DNA of 64,000 bases from an uncultured Prevotellaceae bacterium (GCA_902761605.1 CACWLC010000001.1:81861-145860), one strand, 5' to 3'. Counted from the first letter of the stretch, positions 28,601 through 37,473 are shown. The notes: generated from the letters alone by a model not told the origin. Program-made: numbers and translations.

Positions 28601-28672
28601 GGTGGTGAGTACCAACCGACCGAAGGACATTGCCTTCAATGTTCCTTGTTTCAGATTTAGAATCTTTTGCAT
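25655..28672 (-). CDS. SusC/RagA-family TonB-dependent transporter (pectin-type locus)
   Basis: 1005 residues. Signal peptide (about 1-36), then a CarboxypepD_reg-like domain (VSGTVLDATGEPLIGVSV), the plug with SusC motifs (GSPSITLRGASSL, YVVDGIPG, ATAIYGSKAANGVI) and a long beta-barrel ending in an aromatic residue. It imports oligosaccharides across the outer membrane with TonB energy. It is preceded at 38 bp by the GH28 gene with no clear promoter between, so it probably belongs to an operon starting at 30021. Confidence 0.95.
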   Translation of the reverse strand: MQKILNLKQGTLKAMSFGRLVLTTAFFLLCSTVMMAQQKVSGTVLDATGEPLIGVSVLEAGTSNGVVTDFNGDFTLTVKQGAKLTFSYIGYLSQTLAATNGMKVTLEEDNKVLNEVVVVGYGTMRRKDVTSSITTVKAEDLNRGVFTDPASMLQGKVAGLVVTSTGDPNGSPSITLRGASSLRSGAMSPYYVVDGIPGVDISMVAPDDIESIDVLRDATATAIYGSKAANGVIIITTKSGSKSERTNVTYNGYVAFDNVLKTLDVASANDIRDYVKKNNINYMYDGNGSTDWQNEVLRTGVSHNHNVGVNGGTEKTKYMASVNYANREGVIRGSYNHRLNVRSLLSTKVLKDRLDLSVSVNGMTGKYVGVPMGDEGRSVLDAMNYFNPTLSTKDANGNWTKGDGSNNYNPLSLINENKSQTEWKRLQFIAKATANICEGFTWNVNYSYNTHQRTYSAYDSHNSQIIEKSGSTSPDFNGVAHRSTYFGHSSTFETYGNFDRTFNDVHKLSLMVGYSWEENVSNDGFGLRVNNFFDDSIGWNNLTYAGEMKNGMKWVESGTIETIRNISFYGRVAYSYNGKYMAQATIRRDGSSVFGDGHQWGTFPSLSLAWNITEEEFMKSQNLFSNLKLRAGYGVSGNAMGFGAYTAVPTYGSTGDVKDGYVMLNATKLANPDLKWESTGMLNIGLDYAFLKGRINGTIEFYIKKTKDLIWDYPVSSYIYPFSSIAANVGEITNKGVEFTINAVPVQTKDLTWSTTLNLSHNKNVVDKLSNDIYKTSTFSQGDPMVAGVSANGWTQRILEGEPLGTFYTYEWAGYNAEGISEYYTRDANGNRDGGKTTDPEYKDRTITGCAQPKLNLGWNNTVSYKNWDFSCFFTGVFGHDVYNGLRAHYTAPDFFAGGKNVMKEFVTERPASDTGSNIPSDKFIEKGNYIRLQSLTVGYTFNDVFKGWIKSLQLYATMNNVFTITSYKGLDPEVNLGGITPGVDYRWSTYPHTRTTMIGAKINF

Positions 28673-28710
28673 AAGTTAGAAATTAAAATTGATTTGTTAT
28701 TAAAAAATAA

Positions 28711-30021
28711 TTAAAAGTTTTCTGTATAGAGAGGTAGCGATTGCTCGCCAGCTCCGTCGTTCTTAAACCTGAGGAATCCCTCACCCTTGCAAGGACGCTT
28801 GTCCATCAGGAATTCCTTCTGATTACCAATAATGTTCACGCGTACATTATTAAAATATATATCCTTCACCTTGCCTGGCACATCACCACCCACGAAACAG
28901 GCATTCTCGCTAAGGGCTGTGATGTTATTAAAATAGATACGGCTTACCTCGCCACAACGCCCCTCTATCTGTCCCTTGGGGAATCGCCAGTTGGCATCTT
29001 TATGATTGCCGTTGGCACGAGGGTAGCTGGTAACGTAGATAGGCTCTGCCTTACCCCACCAAACATCACTCCACAGGCGACAGTCGAGTTGGATATTTGA
29101 GAAAACAACATCTGTGACAGTTCCCTCATCACGATTCTGGATTCCCAAACCACGATTAGAACCAGTAATGATGCAATTGTCGAATACCACGTTATAGATA
29201 GAGTCCATATTCTCTGAACCAATCTTAATGGCACAAGAACGGCTTGACATCACACAGTTAGTAACCGTGATATCATGACAAGAGCCATACTTCTCAAACT
29301 CACGACGGTTCTTCAAGCAGATACAGTCATCGCCGCTGGTGATATGACAATTGGCTATACGCACATTCTTAGAGTGGTCGATATCGATACCGTCGCCATT
29401 GCGAATCTTCAGGTTATTCAGGAGGTTGATGCCATCAATAACCGCCTCGTTGCAACCGATGAGATGTACTGTCCAATATGCACCCTCGCGGATAGTGACG
29501 TCACGGATGGTGAGATTCCGAACATCAGTAAGTGTCAGCACATGAGGACGAGGATCGAACGATTGGTCTGCAAGAGGCTTCAGCTCGTAAGAATCCTCTA
29601 GTTCTGCACCCATGAAAGCGATGCCGTTACCATGAATGGTACCCTTACCCGTGATACTGATATTATCTGCATCATTAGCATATAGCCACAGCATACCCTC
29701 GCCTCTGTTCTCGCCAAAAGCACTAAGCTTATAGATGCTCTCATCAGGATTTGCCTTCCATGTGGCAGTAGACTCAAGATGAATCTCCACATTGCTCTTC
29801 AGTTCAACAGGACCTGAGATAAATACATGATTACGGGGGAACAGCACCATTCCTCCGCCATCTTTTGAACATTTGTCAATAGCTTTCTGTATGGCGACAG
29901 CATCATCTGTCTTTCCATCGCCCTTTGCTCCGAAAGATGTTACGTTATAAGTAGACTGTGCGGCAACTGTGCCAACTGTCAATAGTGATAATACTAACCA
30001 GAAAAATAATCTCTTCAACAT
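28711..30021 (-). CDS. GH28 polygalacturonase-family enzyme
   Basis: 436 residues with a signal peptide (1-21). Right-handed beta-helix starting YNVTSFGAKGDGKTDD, with catalytic Asp residues in NGDGIDIDHS and GDDCICLK, then RSCAIKIGSE. GH28 enzymes hydrolyse alpha-linked galacturonate (polygalacturonase) or rhamnogalacturonan bonds by inversion. It is the first gene of the GH28-SusC-SusD-GDPD/GH28 operon, with its own promoter at 30055-30063. Confidence 0.9.
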   Translation of the reverse strand: MLKRLFFWLVLSLLTVGTVAAQSTYNVTSFGAKGDGKTDDAVAIQKAIDKCSKDGGGMVLFPRNHVFISGPVELKSNVEIHLESTATWKANPDESIYKLSAFGENRGEGMLWLYANDADNISITGKGTIHGNGIAFMGAELEDSYELKPLADQSFDPRPHVLTLTDVRNLTIRDVTIREGAYWTVHLIGCNEAVIDGINLLNNLKIRNGDGIDIDHSKNVRIANCHITSGDDCICLKNRREFEKYGSCHDITVTNCVMSSRSCAIKIGSENMDSIYNVVFDNCIITGSNRGLGIQNRDEGTVTDVVFSNIQLDCRLWSDVWWGKAEPIYVTSYPRANGNHKDANWRFPKGQIEGRCGEVSRIYFNNITALSENACFVGGDVPGKVKDIYFNNVRVNIIGNQKEFLMDKRPCKGEGFLRFKNDGAGEQSLPLYTENF

Positions 30022-30054
30022 TATTAGTAGCTATTTAGCTGTAGTAACTAGGCT

Positions 30055-30063
30055 GCAAAAATA
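30055..30063 (-). promoter_or_regulatory. Promoter -7 element of the GH28-SusCD operon
   Basis: TATTTTTGC on the minus strand, 33 bp before the GH28 ATG. No half-sites of the type found at the fructan promoters are present at the matching distance, so this promoter is controlled differently; the adjacent sigma factor is a candidate. Confidence 0.6.
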
Positions 30064-30142
30064 CTAAATAATGTTTGAAATTGCAAATATTTTACTATCT
30101 TTTTTTGCTGTTTGCGCTAACACAGAAGTCTGCCAATACTTT

Positions 30143-30634
30143 TTAGACATAATTCTCTAAAAAACTGCGCAATGCTTTGCGCGCAGCACCCAATCGGTGC
30201 TCCACAGACTTATATCCCTCACCTAGGGTTTGCGAGATTTCTCCCACCTTCATTCCGCCATAGATATGCATGCGATATATTTCACGGAAGTTCTCTGGGA
30301 TACGTGCAAGTCCGCGTTCCAAAAGCTCTGTTAGTTCTTTAGCGGATATCACTGATTCCATAGAAGAATAATCGTCAGAAGAACGTTTTATAAAATGCTC
30401 AAACTCCTCATAAGTATTGCGGCGGCGATAATAGTCAGAAATAAGGTTGCGTGCTATAGTATAGGTTAAGGCGGGTAAGGTAATCTCTGTAATCATCTTA
30501 TCTGTAGTTAGCAGACGCAAAAAGACATTCTGTACGATGTCCTCTGCCTCTACAGCACCACCAAGGCGGCTACTGACAAATGCCAGTAGCTCGTCACGGT
30601 GATCTCTGTAATATGTCTCGATGAGATTACTCAT
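30143..30634 (-). CDS. ECF-type RNA polymerase sigma factor
   Basis: 163 residues. Region 2 includes AEDIVQNVFLRLL and the sigma-2.4-like ALTYTIARNLISDYYRRR; region 4 has a helix-turn-helix (KVGEISQTLGEGYKSVEHRL). No anti-sigma (FecR-like) gene is adjacent, unlike the usual Bacteroidetes sigma/anti-sigma pairs. It overlaps the GH43 gene by 8 bp and precedes the GH28 promoter by about 80 bp. It probably controls this locus, but its signal input is unknown. Confidence 0.88.
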   Translation of the reverse strand: MSNLIETYYRDHRDELLAFVSSRLGGAVEAEDIVQNVFLRLLTTDKMITEITLPALTYTIARNLISDYYRRRNTYEEFEHFIKRSSDDYSSMESVISAKELTELLERGLARIPENFREIYRMHIYGGMKVGEISQTLGEGYKSVEHRLGAARKALRSFLENYV

Positions 30635-31628
30635 TGATTACTTTCTGGATTGTACCATCCTCATTGTAGAACAGACGCTGAACCTTCAGAGAACGAAGAT
30701 GAGTGATATCGTTTGAAGGAACACAGTCGTGGTAGAACAAGAACCACTCGCCCTTATACTGCAGGATACTATGATGAGTTGTCCAACCTACAACAGGATC
30801 AAGGATTACACCCTGATAAGTGAAAGGTCCATAAGGATTATCGCCTATAGCATAGCAGAGCATGTGACTGTCACCAGTAGAATAGCTGAAATAGTACTTC
30901 CCATTGTACTTATGCATCCATGATGCCTCGAAGAAACGATGAGGATCACCAGCCTTCAGGGGCTGTCCGTCCTTGTCAACTACGATAACGCTATGAGGAG
31001 CCTCAGCAAACTGTTTTACGTCATCACTCAGACGAGCTACGAAACTTGGCAGTGCAGGAACATCAGCCGGTGCGAAGAGCTGAGTCTTCTTGTCGGCTGC
31101 AGGACCAAGGTCAACACCCTCTTTCACCAGCTTCTCAGGAGCCTGATACCACTGGAGCTGACCACCCCAAAGACCACCGAAGTAAACATAGATCTGTCCG
31201 TCATCATCCTTAAACACGCTGGGGTCGATACTCATAGAGCCGCGAATTGGCTGATCCTCTGGAATGAATGGTCCCTCAGGAGTATCGCTGACAGCTACTC
31301 CGAGATGGAATACGCCATTATAGTCCTTTGCAGAGAAGATAAGATAATACTTGCCGTCTTTCTCAACACAGTCATTATCCCACATCTGTTTCTCTGCCCA
31401 CTTAACCTGCTCTACATCGAGGATTACACCATGATCGGTAACCTCACCATTCTCAACATCATCCAAAGAGAGAACATGATAGTCTTTCATCTGGAAATGA
31501 CCTCCATCATCATCGAAGGCTGCACCTGCCTCCCAGTCATGAGAAGGATACACGTAGATACGGCCGTTAAACACGTTGGCAGAAGGGTCTGCCATATAAT
31601 CACTTGGGAAAAGATAACGAGGTTTCAT
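30627..31628 (-). CDS. Cytoplasmic GH43-family glycosidase
   Basis: 333 residues, no signal peptide, so it acts inside the cell. A five-bladed beta-propeller with Asp in ADPSANVF (general base, Asp14), a second Asp in SIDPSVF (pKa modulator) and Glu in FFEASWMHK (general acid). GH43 enzymes are mainly alpha-L-arabinofuranosidases or beta-xylosidases. It follows a GPH symporter gene at 36 bp, which fits uptake of intact oligosaccharides and intracellular trimming. It overlaps the sigma gene by 8 bp. Confidence 0.85.
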   Translation of the reverse strand: MKPRYLFPSDYMADPSANVFNGRIYVYPSHDWEAGAAFDDDGGHFQMKDYHVLSLDDVENGEVTDHGVILDVEQVKWAEKQMWDNDCVEKDGKYYLIFSAKDYNGVFHLGVAVSDTPEGPFIPEDQPIRGSMSIDPSVFKDDDGQIYVYFGGLWGGQLQWYQAPEKLVKEGVDLGPAADKKTQLFAPADVPALPSFVARLSDDVKQFAEAPHSVIVVDKDGQPLKAGDPHRFFEASWMHKYNGKYYFSYSTGDSHMLCYAIGDNPYGPFTYQGVILDPVVGWTTHHSILQYKGEWFLFYHDCVPSNDITHLRSLKVQRLFYNEDGTIQKVINE

Positions 31629-31664
31629 ACTCTTAAAAAATTAAATTATACATTATTCAGATAT

Positions 31665-33125
31665 TCAAAAATCATCAATAGACAACTCGGTTTGACGACG
31701 TCTTGAGGCAAGCTCTGCCTGCATGTTCTCATTATACTCCTTGGTAATGGGATAGAAATGTAAGGCTAATACGCCTACACCGAACATCATGGCTGGTACT
31801 ATACTTGATACCAGTCGGATACCCTCCATCGCCGCCTCGTTCTGTATAGAAACATTACCTGAAACATATCCGAATGCAGAAATGATAACGCCGGCAATAG
31901 CACCACCCGTGCCAAGACCAACCTTCAGTGCCATTATTATGGCAGAGAAACAGAAACCAGTGGCGCGACGATGGTTCTCGTATTCGATATGATCAGCCAC
32001 ATCGGCTATCATCGCCCACAACAGAGGCACTGTAGGAGCATAGGCCAATGACTTCAAGATATTTAGCACGAATATCAAGCTGACATCTGTTGGCGATGGT
32101 ATATAGAATAATGCCGAGAAAAAGGCTGTAAGTGAAAGGCATGCAATAAACACTCTCTTCTTTCCATACTTATTAGCCAGGTATTGAGACATCAGTATTA
32201 CTCCAATGAACTGAACGACAGCTCCTACCATATTAAATAAAGAGAATCCCACAGGATAGGCATCACTCATATCATCTACGAGTTTGAAGGTGTCAAGGAA
32301 ATCGAACAGCGACTTCTGGTCGATATTATGCTGGAAGTAGAAGTTCATTGCCGAGCCCCACATCGACAGGGTTATGAAGAGTGAGAAGGTTACTACGAAC
32401 ATCGTGTTCCAAGGCACATTTGATATCGTCTGCTTAATATCTTCCTTTATATTTATATCCTGTGTAGGGGGAGGAGCGATTCGTTCACGACTCACACAAA
32501 AAGTTATCATAAAGAATATGAATGCGATAACAGCAAAGATGCCAATAGTACAGATCCATCCATGCTGCATGTCATTTCCGTCATCTCCGAAATGGTTTAC
32601 CAGCGGAAGTGTCAGTCCCTGCACTACGAACTGCGCTATGGTGACTGCCACAAAACGGATAGTCGTAATATTCGTACGCTCCTGGATATCGCTGGTCATT
32701 ACTCCTCCCAAAGAAGAATAAGGCACATTATTAAACGAATAAACCGTCATCAGCAACAGATACGAGATGGTGGCATAGGTAGCCACCGTAGCCTTATCCT
32801 CGATGCCAGGATTATAGAAAGCAAGAACATAAAACACACAGAAGGGTACTGCCGTCCACAAGATCCAAGGGCGGAACTTTCCCCAACGAGTATTGGTCCT
32901 GTCTGACAATATTCCTACTACGGGATCTACCACAATGGCAGAAAGACATGCTATCAGCAGGACGCTTCCCGCTATGGCTCCATCGAGTCCGAATACATCC
33001 GTATAGAACTTCAACTGGAAGATCATCATCATCTGGAACACGAGATTAGCTGCGGCATCTCCCAAAGAGTAGCCGACCTTCTCGCCCATCGAGATTTTCT
33101 GTCGGTTTTGATTGATCGTTGACAT
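31665..33125 (-). CDS. GPH-family sugar:cation symporter 1
   Basis: 486 residues with 12 predicted membrane helices. It opens KVGYSLGDAAANLVFQMMMIF, a typical GPH (glycoside-pentoside-hexuronide) start, and has the loop SDRTNTRWGKFRPWI. It imports small glycosides across the inner membrane. First gene of a symporter-GH43-sigma operon. The promoter (33159-33167) has upstream half-sites matching those of the fructan promoters. Confidence 0.9.
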   Translation of the reverse strand: MSTINQNRQKISMGEKVGYSLGDAAANLVFQMMMIFQLKFYTDVFGLDGAIAGSVLLIACLSAIVVDPVVGILSDRTNTRWGKFRPWILWTAVPFCVFYVLAFYNPGIEDKATVATYATISYLLLMTVYSFNNVPYSSLGGVMTSDIQERTNITTIRFVAVTIAQFVVQGLTLPLVNHFGDDGNDMQHGWICTIGIFAVIAFIFFMITFCVSRERIAPPPTQDINIKEDIKQTISNVPWNTMFVVTFSLFITLSMWGSAMNFYFQHNIDQKSLFDFLDTFKLVDDMSDAYPVGFSLFNMVGAVVQFIGVILMSQYLANKYGKKRVFIACLSLTAFFSALFYIPSPTDVSLIFVLNILKSLAYAPTVPLLWAMIADVADHIEYENHRRATGFCFSAIIMALKVGLGTGGAIAGVIISAFGYVSGNVSIQNEAAMEGIRLVSSIVPAMMFGVGVLALHFYPITKEYNENMQAELASRRRQTELSIDDF

Positions 33126-33158
33126 TTCGTGAATAAATTGCCTGATAATATTCTGGGT

Positions 33159-33227
33159 GCAAAGATACTAAATTATAAGATATATGACATTCTGAAATGT
33201 TACAGATGCTTTTCGCCATGTTTCATC
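33159..33227 (-). promoter_or_regulatory. Promoter and direct-repeat operator of the GPH-GH43-sigma operon
   Basis: Minus-strand reading: GATGAAAC (33227-33220), 13 nt, TCTGTAAC (33206-33199), 31 nt, then -7 element TATCTTTGC (33167-33159). The half-site period (21 bp) and the 31-nt distance equal those at three fructan-locus promoters. Confidence 0.65.
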
Positions 33228-33273
33228 AGATAAGAAAAATGCTATTTTTTGCCATTTCAACGCTTTTTTTTAT

Positions 33274-33282
33274 TATTTTTGC
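33274..33282 (+). promoter_or_regulatory. Promoter -7 element of the acetylesterase-GPH operon
   Basis: TATTTTTGC, 28 bp before the ATG at 33311. This choice supports the later start codon, because the longer open frame would place the promoter inside the coding region. Confidence 0.6.
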
Positions 33283-33310
33283 ATCAGAATTCATACGCGA
33301 ACATAAAATT

Positions 33311-35266
33311 ATGAAGAAAATATTTGTTCTCTGTCTGACACTCCTCAGTGTCTCACTCTTGGAGGCAAAGGTATGTCTCCCTAAGCTTTTTCAGTCCGGC
33401 ATGGTACTCCAACGCGGTAAGACAATACCAGTATGGGGTAAGGCAGATGCAGGAGAGGCTGTCACCTTACGATTCAACAAAAAACAATATACCACCACAG
33501 CTGACACAGAAGGTAAATGGCGCATTGATCTTCCTAAGATGAAAGCAGGAGGACCATTTGTTTTAGAGGTGAGAGGTGAGAATGAAGAGGTAATAGAATA
33601 CACCGACGTATTGATTGGCGATGTGTGGCTTTGTTCCGGACAATCTAATATCGATGTCCATATCGAACGCGTCTATCCGCAATATGCACAGGAGGTCGAT
33701 AGCTATGAGAACACCAAGATCCGACTGTTCCGTGTTCAGAACGATACTGACACACATGGCGTCAGAGACGATATCAAAGATACTCCCATCAACTGGAAAC
33801 CTCTGAACAAACAGAATGCCTGGCCTTTCTCTGCAGTTGGCTATTTCTTAGGGAAACGTATGTTTGAGAAGACCGGGGTGCCCCAAGGTATCATCGTCAA
33901 CAGCTGGGGAGGTACACCCATTGAGGCATGGATAAGCAAGGATTCGCTTATTGCCGATTATCCCATGCTGGTAAAGAAGACTGAGATGTATCAGAGCGAC
34001 AGATTTGTTCGTGCGCAGATGCAAGCCAACAGTGCTGCAAGTCAGCAATGGCAGACCATACTGAATCAAAACGACCCAGGTTTTGCCGATTTATCTGTCG
34101 ACGATGTTCAATGGCCTCAGATAAATCAGGAAAACTGGACATGGCACGGAGTGGGTAGTGTATGGCTTCGCCAACATATCAATATTGACAAGGAGCATGC
34201 AGGAAAGCCTGCACGATTGCTTCTTGGAACACTGTTTGATCAGGACATAACCTATCTTAACGGGAAGGAGATTGGTCACACATATTACCAGTATCCGCCA
34301 CGCCGTTATGATATACCCGAGGGATTACTGCGAGAGGGCGACAACGTAATTGCAATCCGCTTTATTAACAAATACGGCGCAGCCCACTTTATACCAGAAA
34401 AGCCTTATATGCTCTGTTTCGGTGAAGATCGCAATTCACAGAACCCGATGCCTAAGGATATTATTCCCCTTGGCAACAATTGGAAGATGAAAGTTGGTGC
34501 AGAGATGCCCAACTGCCCAAGTAGTGATATTTCACTTCAGAACCTGCCTACCACACTCTATAACGCTGTGCTTTATCCTTTGGCGCCATACGCTATAAAT
34601 GGTGTGGTATGGTATCAAGGTGAATCGAATACAGGTAACCCGGCTCCATACGCTGACTACCTGAAAAAACTGATGGGTTGTTGGCGTGACCGTTGGCAGG
34701 ATCAGCAGATACCGTTTGTGATTGTACAGTTGGCCAATTACGATGGTCGTCAGCAAACAGGTTTCCCACGCCCCTTGACCCCACAGACAGAACCAATGAA
34801 CAGCGGTTGGGCACAACTGCGTGAGGCTCAGCGCACAGTGGCCAAAGCCGACAACAGAGCAGAACTGGCAGTGATCAATGATTTGGGTGAGACTGTAGAT
34901 ATCCACCCACTTCGCAAGAAGGAAGTAGCCGAGCGTATCGCTCTGTGCTTTGATCGCCTAATATATAATAATAAGGTGAAACTATCGCCAGAGGTGGTAG
35001 ACATCATAATAACAGGTTCTCATGTTCAACTGACGCTTGACCAGCCTGTTAAGGAAGGTGAACTTTATACCTTCGAGGTGGCAGACGATAACAAGACATT
35101 CCACAATGTCAAAGCTATCGGCAAGGGGAATGTCATTACACTCCTAAACTCCGCCTTTACGCCTACGGCAGTCCGCTATGCCTGGAAAGATAATCCACTG
35201 CAGGCTAACGTCCGTTCACTTACAGGCATTCCCATGTCCTCATTCGAGCTGAAACTGAAAAAATAA
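33311..35266 (+). CDS. SGNH-type sialate O-acetylesterase-family carbohydrate esterase
   Basis: 651 residues from the ATG at 33311, which gives a clean signal peptide (1-18). Catalytic Ser112 lies in GQSN, the second block is WYQGESN, and the Asp-x-x-His block is near the end (TVDIHP). A jelly-roll insert (WLRQHINIDKEHAGKPARL) interrupts the hydrolase domain, as is common in this family. It removes acetyl groups from sugars; next to GH28 enzymes the target may be acetylated pectin and not sialic acid. Four 7-bp repeat units (33566-33593) code EVRGENEEV. A GPH symporter gene follows at 18 bp. Confidence 0.85.
   Translation: MKKIFVLCLTLLSVSLLEAKVCLPKLFQSGMVLQRGKTIPVWGKADAGEAVTLRFNKKQYTTTADTEGKWRIDLPKMKAGGPFVLEVRGENEEVIEYTDVLIGDVWLCSGQSNIDVHIERVYPQYAQEVDSYENTKIRLFRVQNDTDTHGVRDDIKDTPINWKPLNKQNAWPFSAVGYFLGKRMFEKTGVPQGIIVNSWGGTPIEAWISKDSLIADYPMLVKKTEMYQSDRFVRAQMQANSAASQQWQTILNQNDPGFADLSVDDVQWPQINQENWTWHGVGSVWLRQHINIDKEHAGKPARLLLGTLFDQDITYLNGKEIGHTYYQYPPRRYDIPEGLLREGDNVIAIRFINKYGAAHFIPEKPYMLCFGEDRNSQNPMPKDIIPLGNNWKMKVGAEMPNCPSSDISLQNLPTTLYNAVLYPLAPYAINGVVWYQGESNTGNPAPYADYLKKLMGCWRDRWQDQQIPFVIVQLANYDGRQQTGFPRPLTPQTEPMNSGWAQLREAQRTVAKADNRAELAVINDLGETVDIHPLRKKEVAERIALCFDRLIYNNKVKLSPEVVDIIITGSHVQLTLDQPVKEGELYTFEVADDNKTFHNVKAIGKGNVITLLNSAFTPTAVRYAWKDNPLQANVRSLTGIPMSSFELKLKK
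33566..33593. repeat. 7-bp tandem units inside the esterase gene
   Basis: Four units in register: GAGGTGA, GAGGTGA, GAATGAA, GAGGTAA. The unit GAGGTGA also occurs in the left arm inside the GH92 gene (16751). Confidence 0.65.
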
Positions 35267-35284
35267 ATCTAAAATAAAATTAAT

Positions 35285-36673
35285 ATGTCAACAATTAACG
35301 AAACCAAAGGCTTTTACAAGCTCTCCTGGCTCCAGCGCATCGGATTCGGCTCCGGTGATCTGGCACAGAATCTGATTTTCCAGACAACATGTATGTATCT
35401 GTTGTTTTTCTACACCGACATCTATGGACTGAACGCTGTTGATGTATCGGTGATGTTCACAATCGGTAACGTTGCCAACGTGCTATGGGACCCCGTTGTG
35501 GGCGCACTTATTGACAAGAACAACCCCAAACTTGGTAAGTATCGCGCATATCTGGTATATGTAGGAATCCCACTCACAGGCTTTGCAATACTCTGTTTCT
35601 GGGACGGATTTGCACCATCGCTGCTTTATGCATACATTACTTATATAGCCATGACACTGCTTTACACATTCATCAATGTGCCTTATGGCGCCCTGAACTC
35701 TTCACTAACACGTGACACTGACGAGATTACTATCCTTACCTCAGTTCGTATGTTCATGGCTAACTGCGGTGGTCTGGCCGTTGGTTCTGGTCTGCCTCTG
35801 CTAATTGCTCACTTCACAAATCAGGAGGCCGAGGGTCTGCCAAAGGATCCTGCTGCTTGGTTCACCACGATGACTATCTATGGTCTCGTAGGCCTGGCTT
35901 TGTTGCTGTTCTGCTTCAGTCAATGTAAAGAGCGCGTAGTAATGGATGCCAGCGAGGCTGCCAACGTAAAGATAAGCGACCTGTGGATGGAGTTCTTCCA
36001 CAACCGTCCTCTTCGCATCATCGCTTTCTTCTTTATCACCGCCTTTGCAATGATGTCGATAGGTAATGCTGCAGGTGCATATTTCATCAACAGCAATATG
36101 CATGGTTCTGCTGACCAGCTCTCTATCTTCATGGGTCTCGGTAGTGCACCATCATTCATCTTTATGCCACTTGTTCCTATGATTAAGAAGATGGTTGGTA
36201 AGAAAAATATGTTCTATATCTTCCTCTCTATCGCTATTGTCGGTATGGCATTCTTGTATTTCGTTGCTAAGATGGAGAATCCAAGCATGGGTATGGTTTA
36301 CATAGCTCAGTTTGTGAAGTCTACTGGTGTCATTGTAGCTACTGGTTACATGTGGGCACTGGTTCCTGAGGTTATATCTTACGGCGAGTACGTAAGTGGC
36401 AAGCGCATTGCCGGTATCGTAAATGCACTTACAGGTATCTTCTTTAAGGCCGGCATGACACTGGGTAGCGTTGTGGCTCCCGCCATCCTTGCCTACGTAT
36501 CTTACAACCCCGATGTTATCGAGCAGACACCTGAGGCTCAGGAGGGAATCCTTTGGCTTGTATGCGTAATTCCAGCTGCTCTGCTGTTGCTGGCCATGTT
36601 CATCATCTCTAAATACGAACTTACTGACGAGGTGATTGACGACATCAACAAGAAGATTGAGGCTCGCGGATAA
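35285..36673 (+). CDS. GPH-family sugar:cation symporter 2
   Basis: 462 residues, 12 membrane helices, starting LQRIGFGSGDLAQNLIFQTT with the loop DKNNPKLGKYRAYLV typical of GPH transporters. It is a paralogue of the symporter at 31665-33125 but only distantly similar, suggesting a different substrate such as a uronate or acetyl-free disaccharide. It follows the esterase at 18 bp and ends at a strong terminator. Confidence 0.9.
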   Translation: MSTINETKGFYKLSWLQRIGFGSGDLAQNLIFQTTCMYLLFFYTDIYGLNAVDVSVMFTIGNVANVLWDPVVGALIDKNNPKLGKYRAYLVYVGIPLTGFAILCFWDGFAPSLLYAYITYIAMTLLYTFINVPYGALNSSLTRDTDEITILTSVRMFMANCGGLAVGSGLPLLIAHFTNQEAEGLPKDPAAWFTTMTIYGLVGLALLLFCFSQCKERVVMDASEAANVKISDLWMEFFHNRPLRIIAFFFITAFAMMSIGNAAGAYFINSNMHGSADQLSIFMGLGSAPSFIFMPLVPMIKKMVGKKNMFYIFLSIAIVGMAFLYFVAKMENPSMGMVYIAQFVKSTGVIVATGYMWALVPEVISYGEYVSGKRIAGIVNALTGIFFKAGMTLGSVVAPAILAYVSYNPDVIEQTPEAQEGILWLVCVIPAALLLLAMFIISKYELTDEVIDDINKKIEARG

Positions 36674-36698
36674 TAATCGCTGTCACCTTTTTAATATT

Positions 36699-36738
36699 AT
36701 ACTCCGTGCATTGTCTGTTGCGCTTTTGCACGGAGTAT
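36699..36738. terminator. Bidirectional terminator between GPH symporter and recO
   Basis: Perfect 12-bp arms (36699-36710 and 36727-36738, ATACTCCGTGCA and its complement) with a 16-nt loop, lying between two converging genes. Confidence 0.75.
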
Positions 36739-36740
36739 AT

Positions 36741-37466
36741 TTATTGATATAATTCACGAAGTACGTCTAACGACTTAAGCTCCGGAAAATCTGTAAGATG
36801 TAGGCAATAGTACTGAAGCACTACTTCTATTAACCGCCCTCGCTCTTTGTGAGACATTCTGAAAAGATGCATGGTAGGGTAGTCCATTCGTAGCATCAGT
36901 TGTATCTTCTCAGCTTCCTGAGGAAGCAGGAAATCGCGATGTACAGGTGGTTGTGTACAGAACATACTCTCCCTAAGATCAAAATAATTACCAGCCCTGT
37001 AATGTTCTACATTAGGATAGAAACCGAGGAAACGACTCATACGCATCAGGAACACAAGATGGAAATTGGCAAAATGATGATCCTGAGCATCAAGCCACAG
37101 GAGACTGTTTGCTATATAATCATACAAGGGGACGTTCTGCTGTTCTCCTCTTAGAGCATAATACAAAAACTCGGCCACAAAAAGTGAGATTGACAGTTTG
37201 TTTGGGTCAAAGGGAATGCTTTCGTAAGGAGATTCAAGCCGTATATCCTTCAGCTTCTGCAACTGAAGTTTCGGTCTTACATCAACTTCTATCTCAAGCA
37301 TTGTAAGCGGTTGGAAATATTGTTTCCGGATTTTCGACTTAGGACTCTTTGGCAGACTAACGATAAACGAAAGTCTTCCATTACTTCTGGTGAACATATC
37401 GACTATCAATCTTGTCTCACCATACTTAATAGAATGCAGCACTATAGCCTGAGTCTTGGTCAGCAT
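36741..37466 (-). CDS. recO: DNA repair protein RecO
   Basis: 241 residues from ATG 37466, beginning MLTKTQAIVLHSIKYGET, the usual RecO OB-fold start; 18 codons of open frame further upstream cover the promoter and a 7-bp repeat tract and are not expected to be translated. The C-terminal helical domain follows. RecO anneals DNA and loads RecA with RecR at gaps. The zinc-finger cysteines of some RecO proteins are absent. A -7 element at 37474-37482 leaves a leader of only a few bases. Confidence 0.92.
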   Translation of the reverse strand: MLTKTQAIVLHSIKYGETRLIVDMFTRSNGRLSFIVSLPKSPKSKIRKQYFQPLTMLEIEVDVRPKLQLQKLKDIRLESPYESIPFDPNKLSISLFVAEFLYYALRGEQQNVPLYDYIANSLLWLDAQDHHFANFHLVFLMRMSRFLGFYPNVEHYRAGNYFDLRESMFCTQPPVHRDFLLPQEAEKIQLMLRMDYPTMHLFRMSHKERGRLIEVVLQYYCLHLTDFPELKSLDVLRELYQ

Positions 37467-37473
37467 TACGAAT

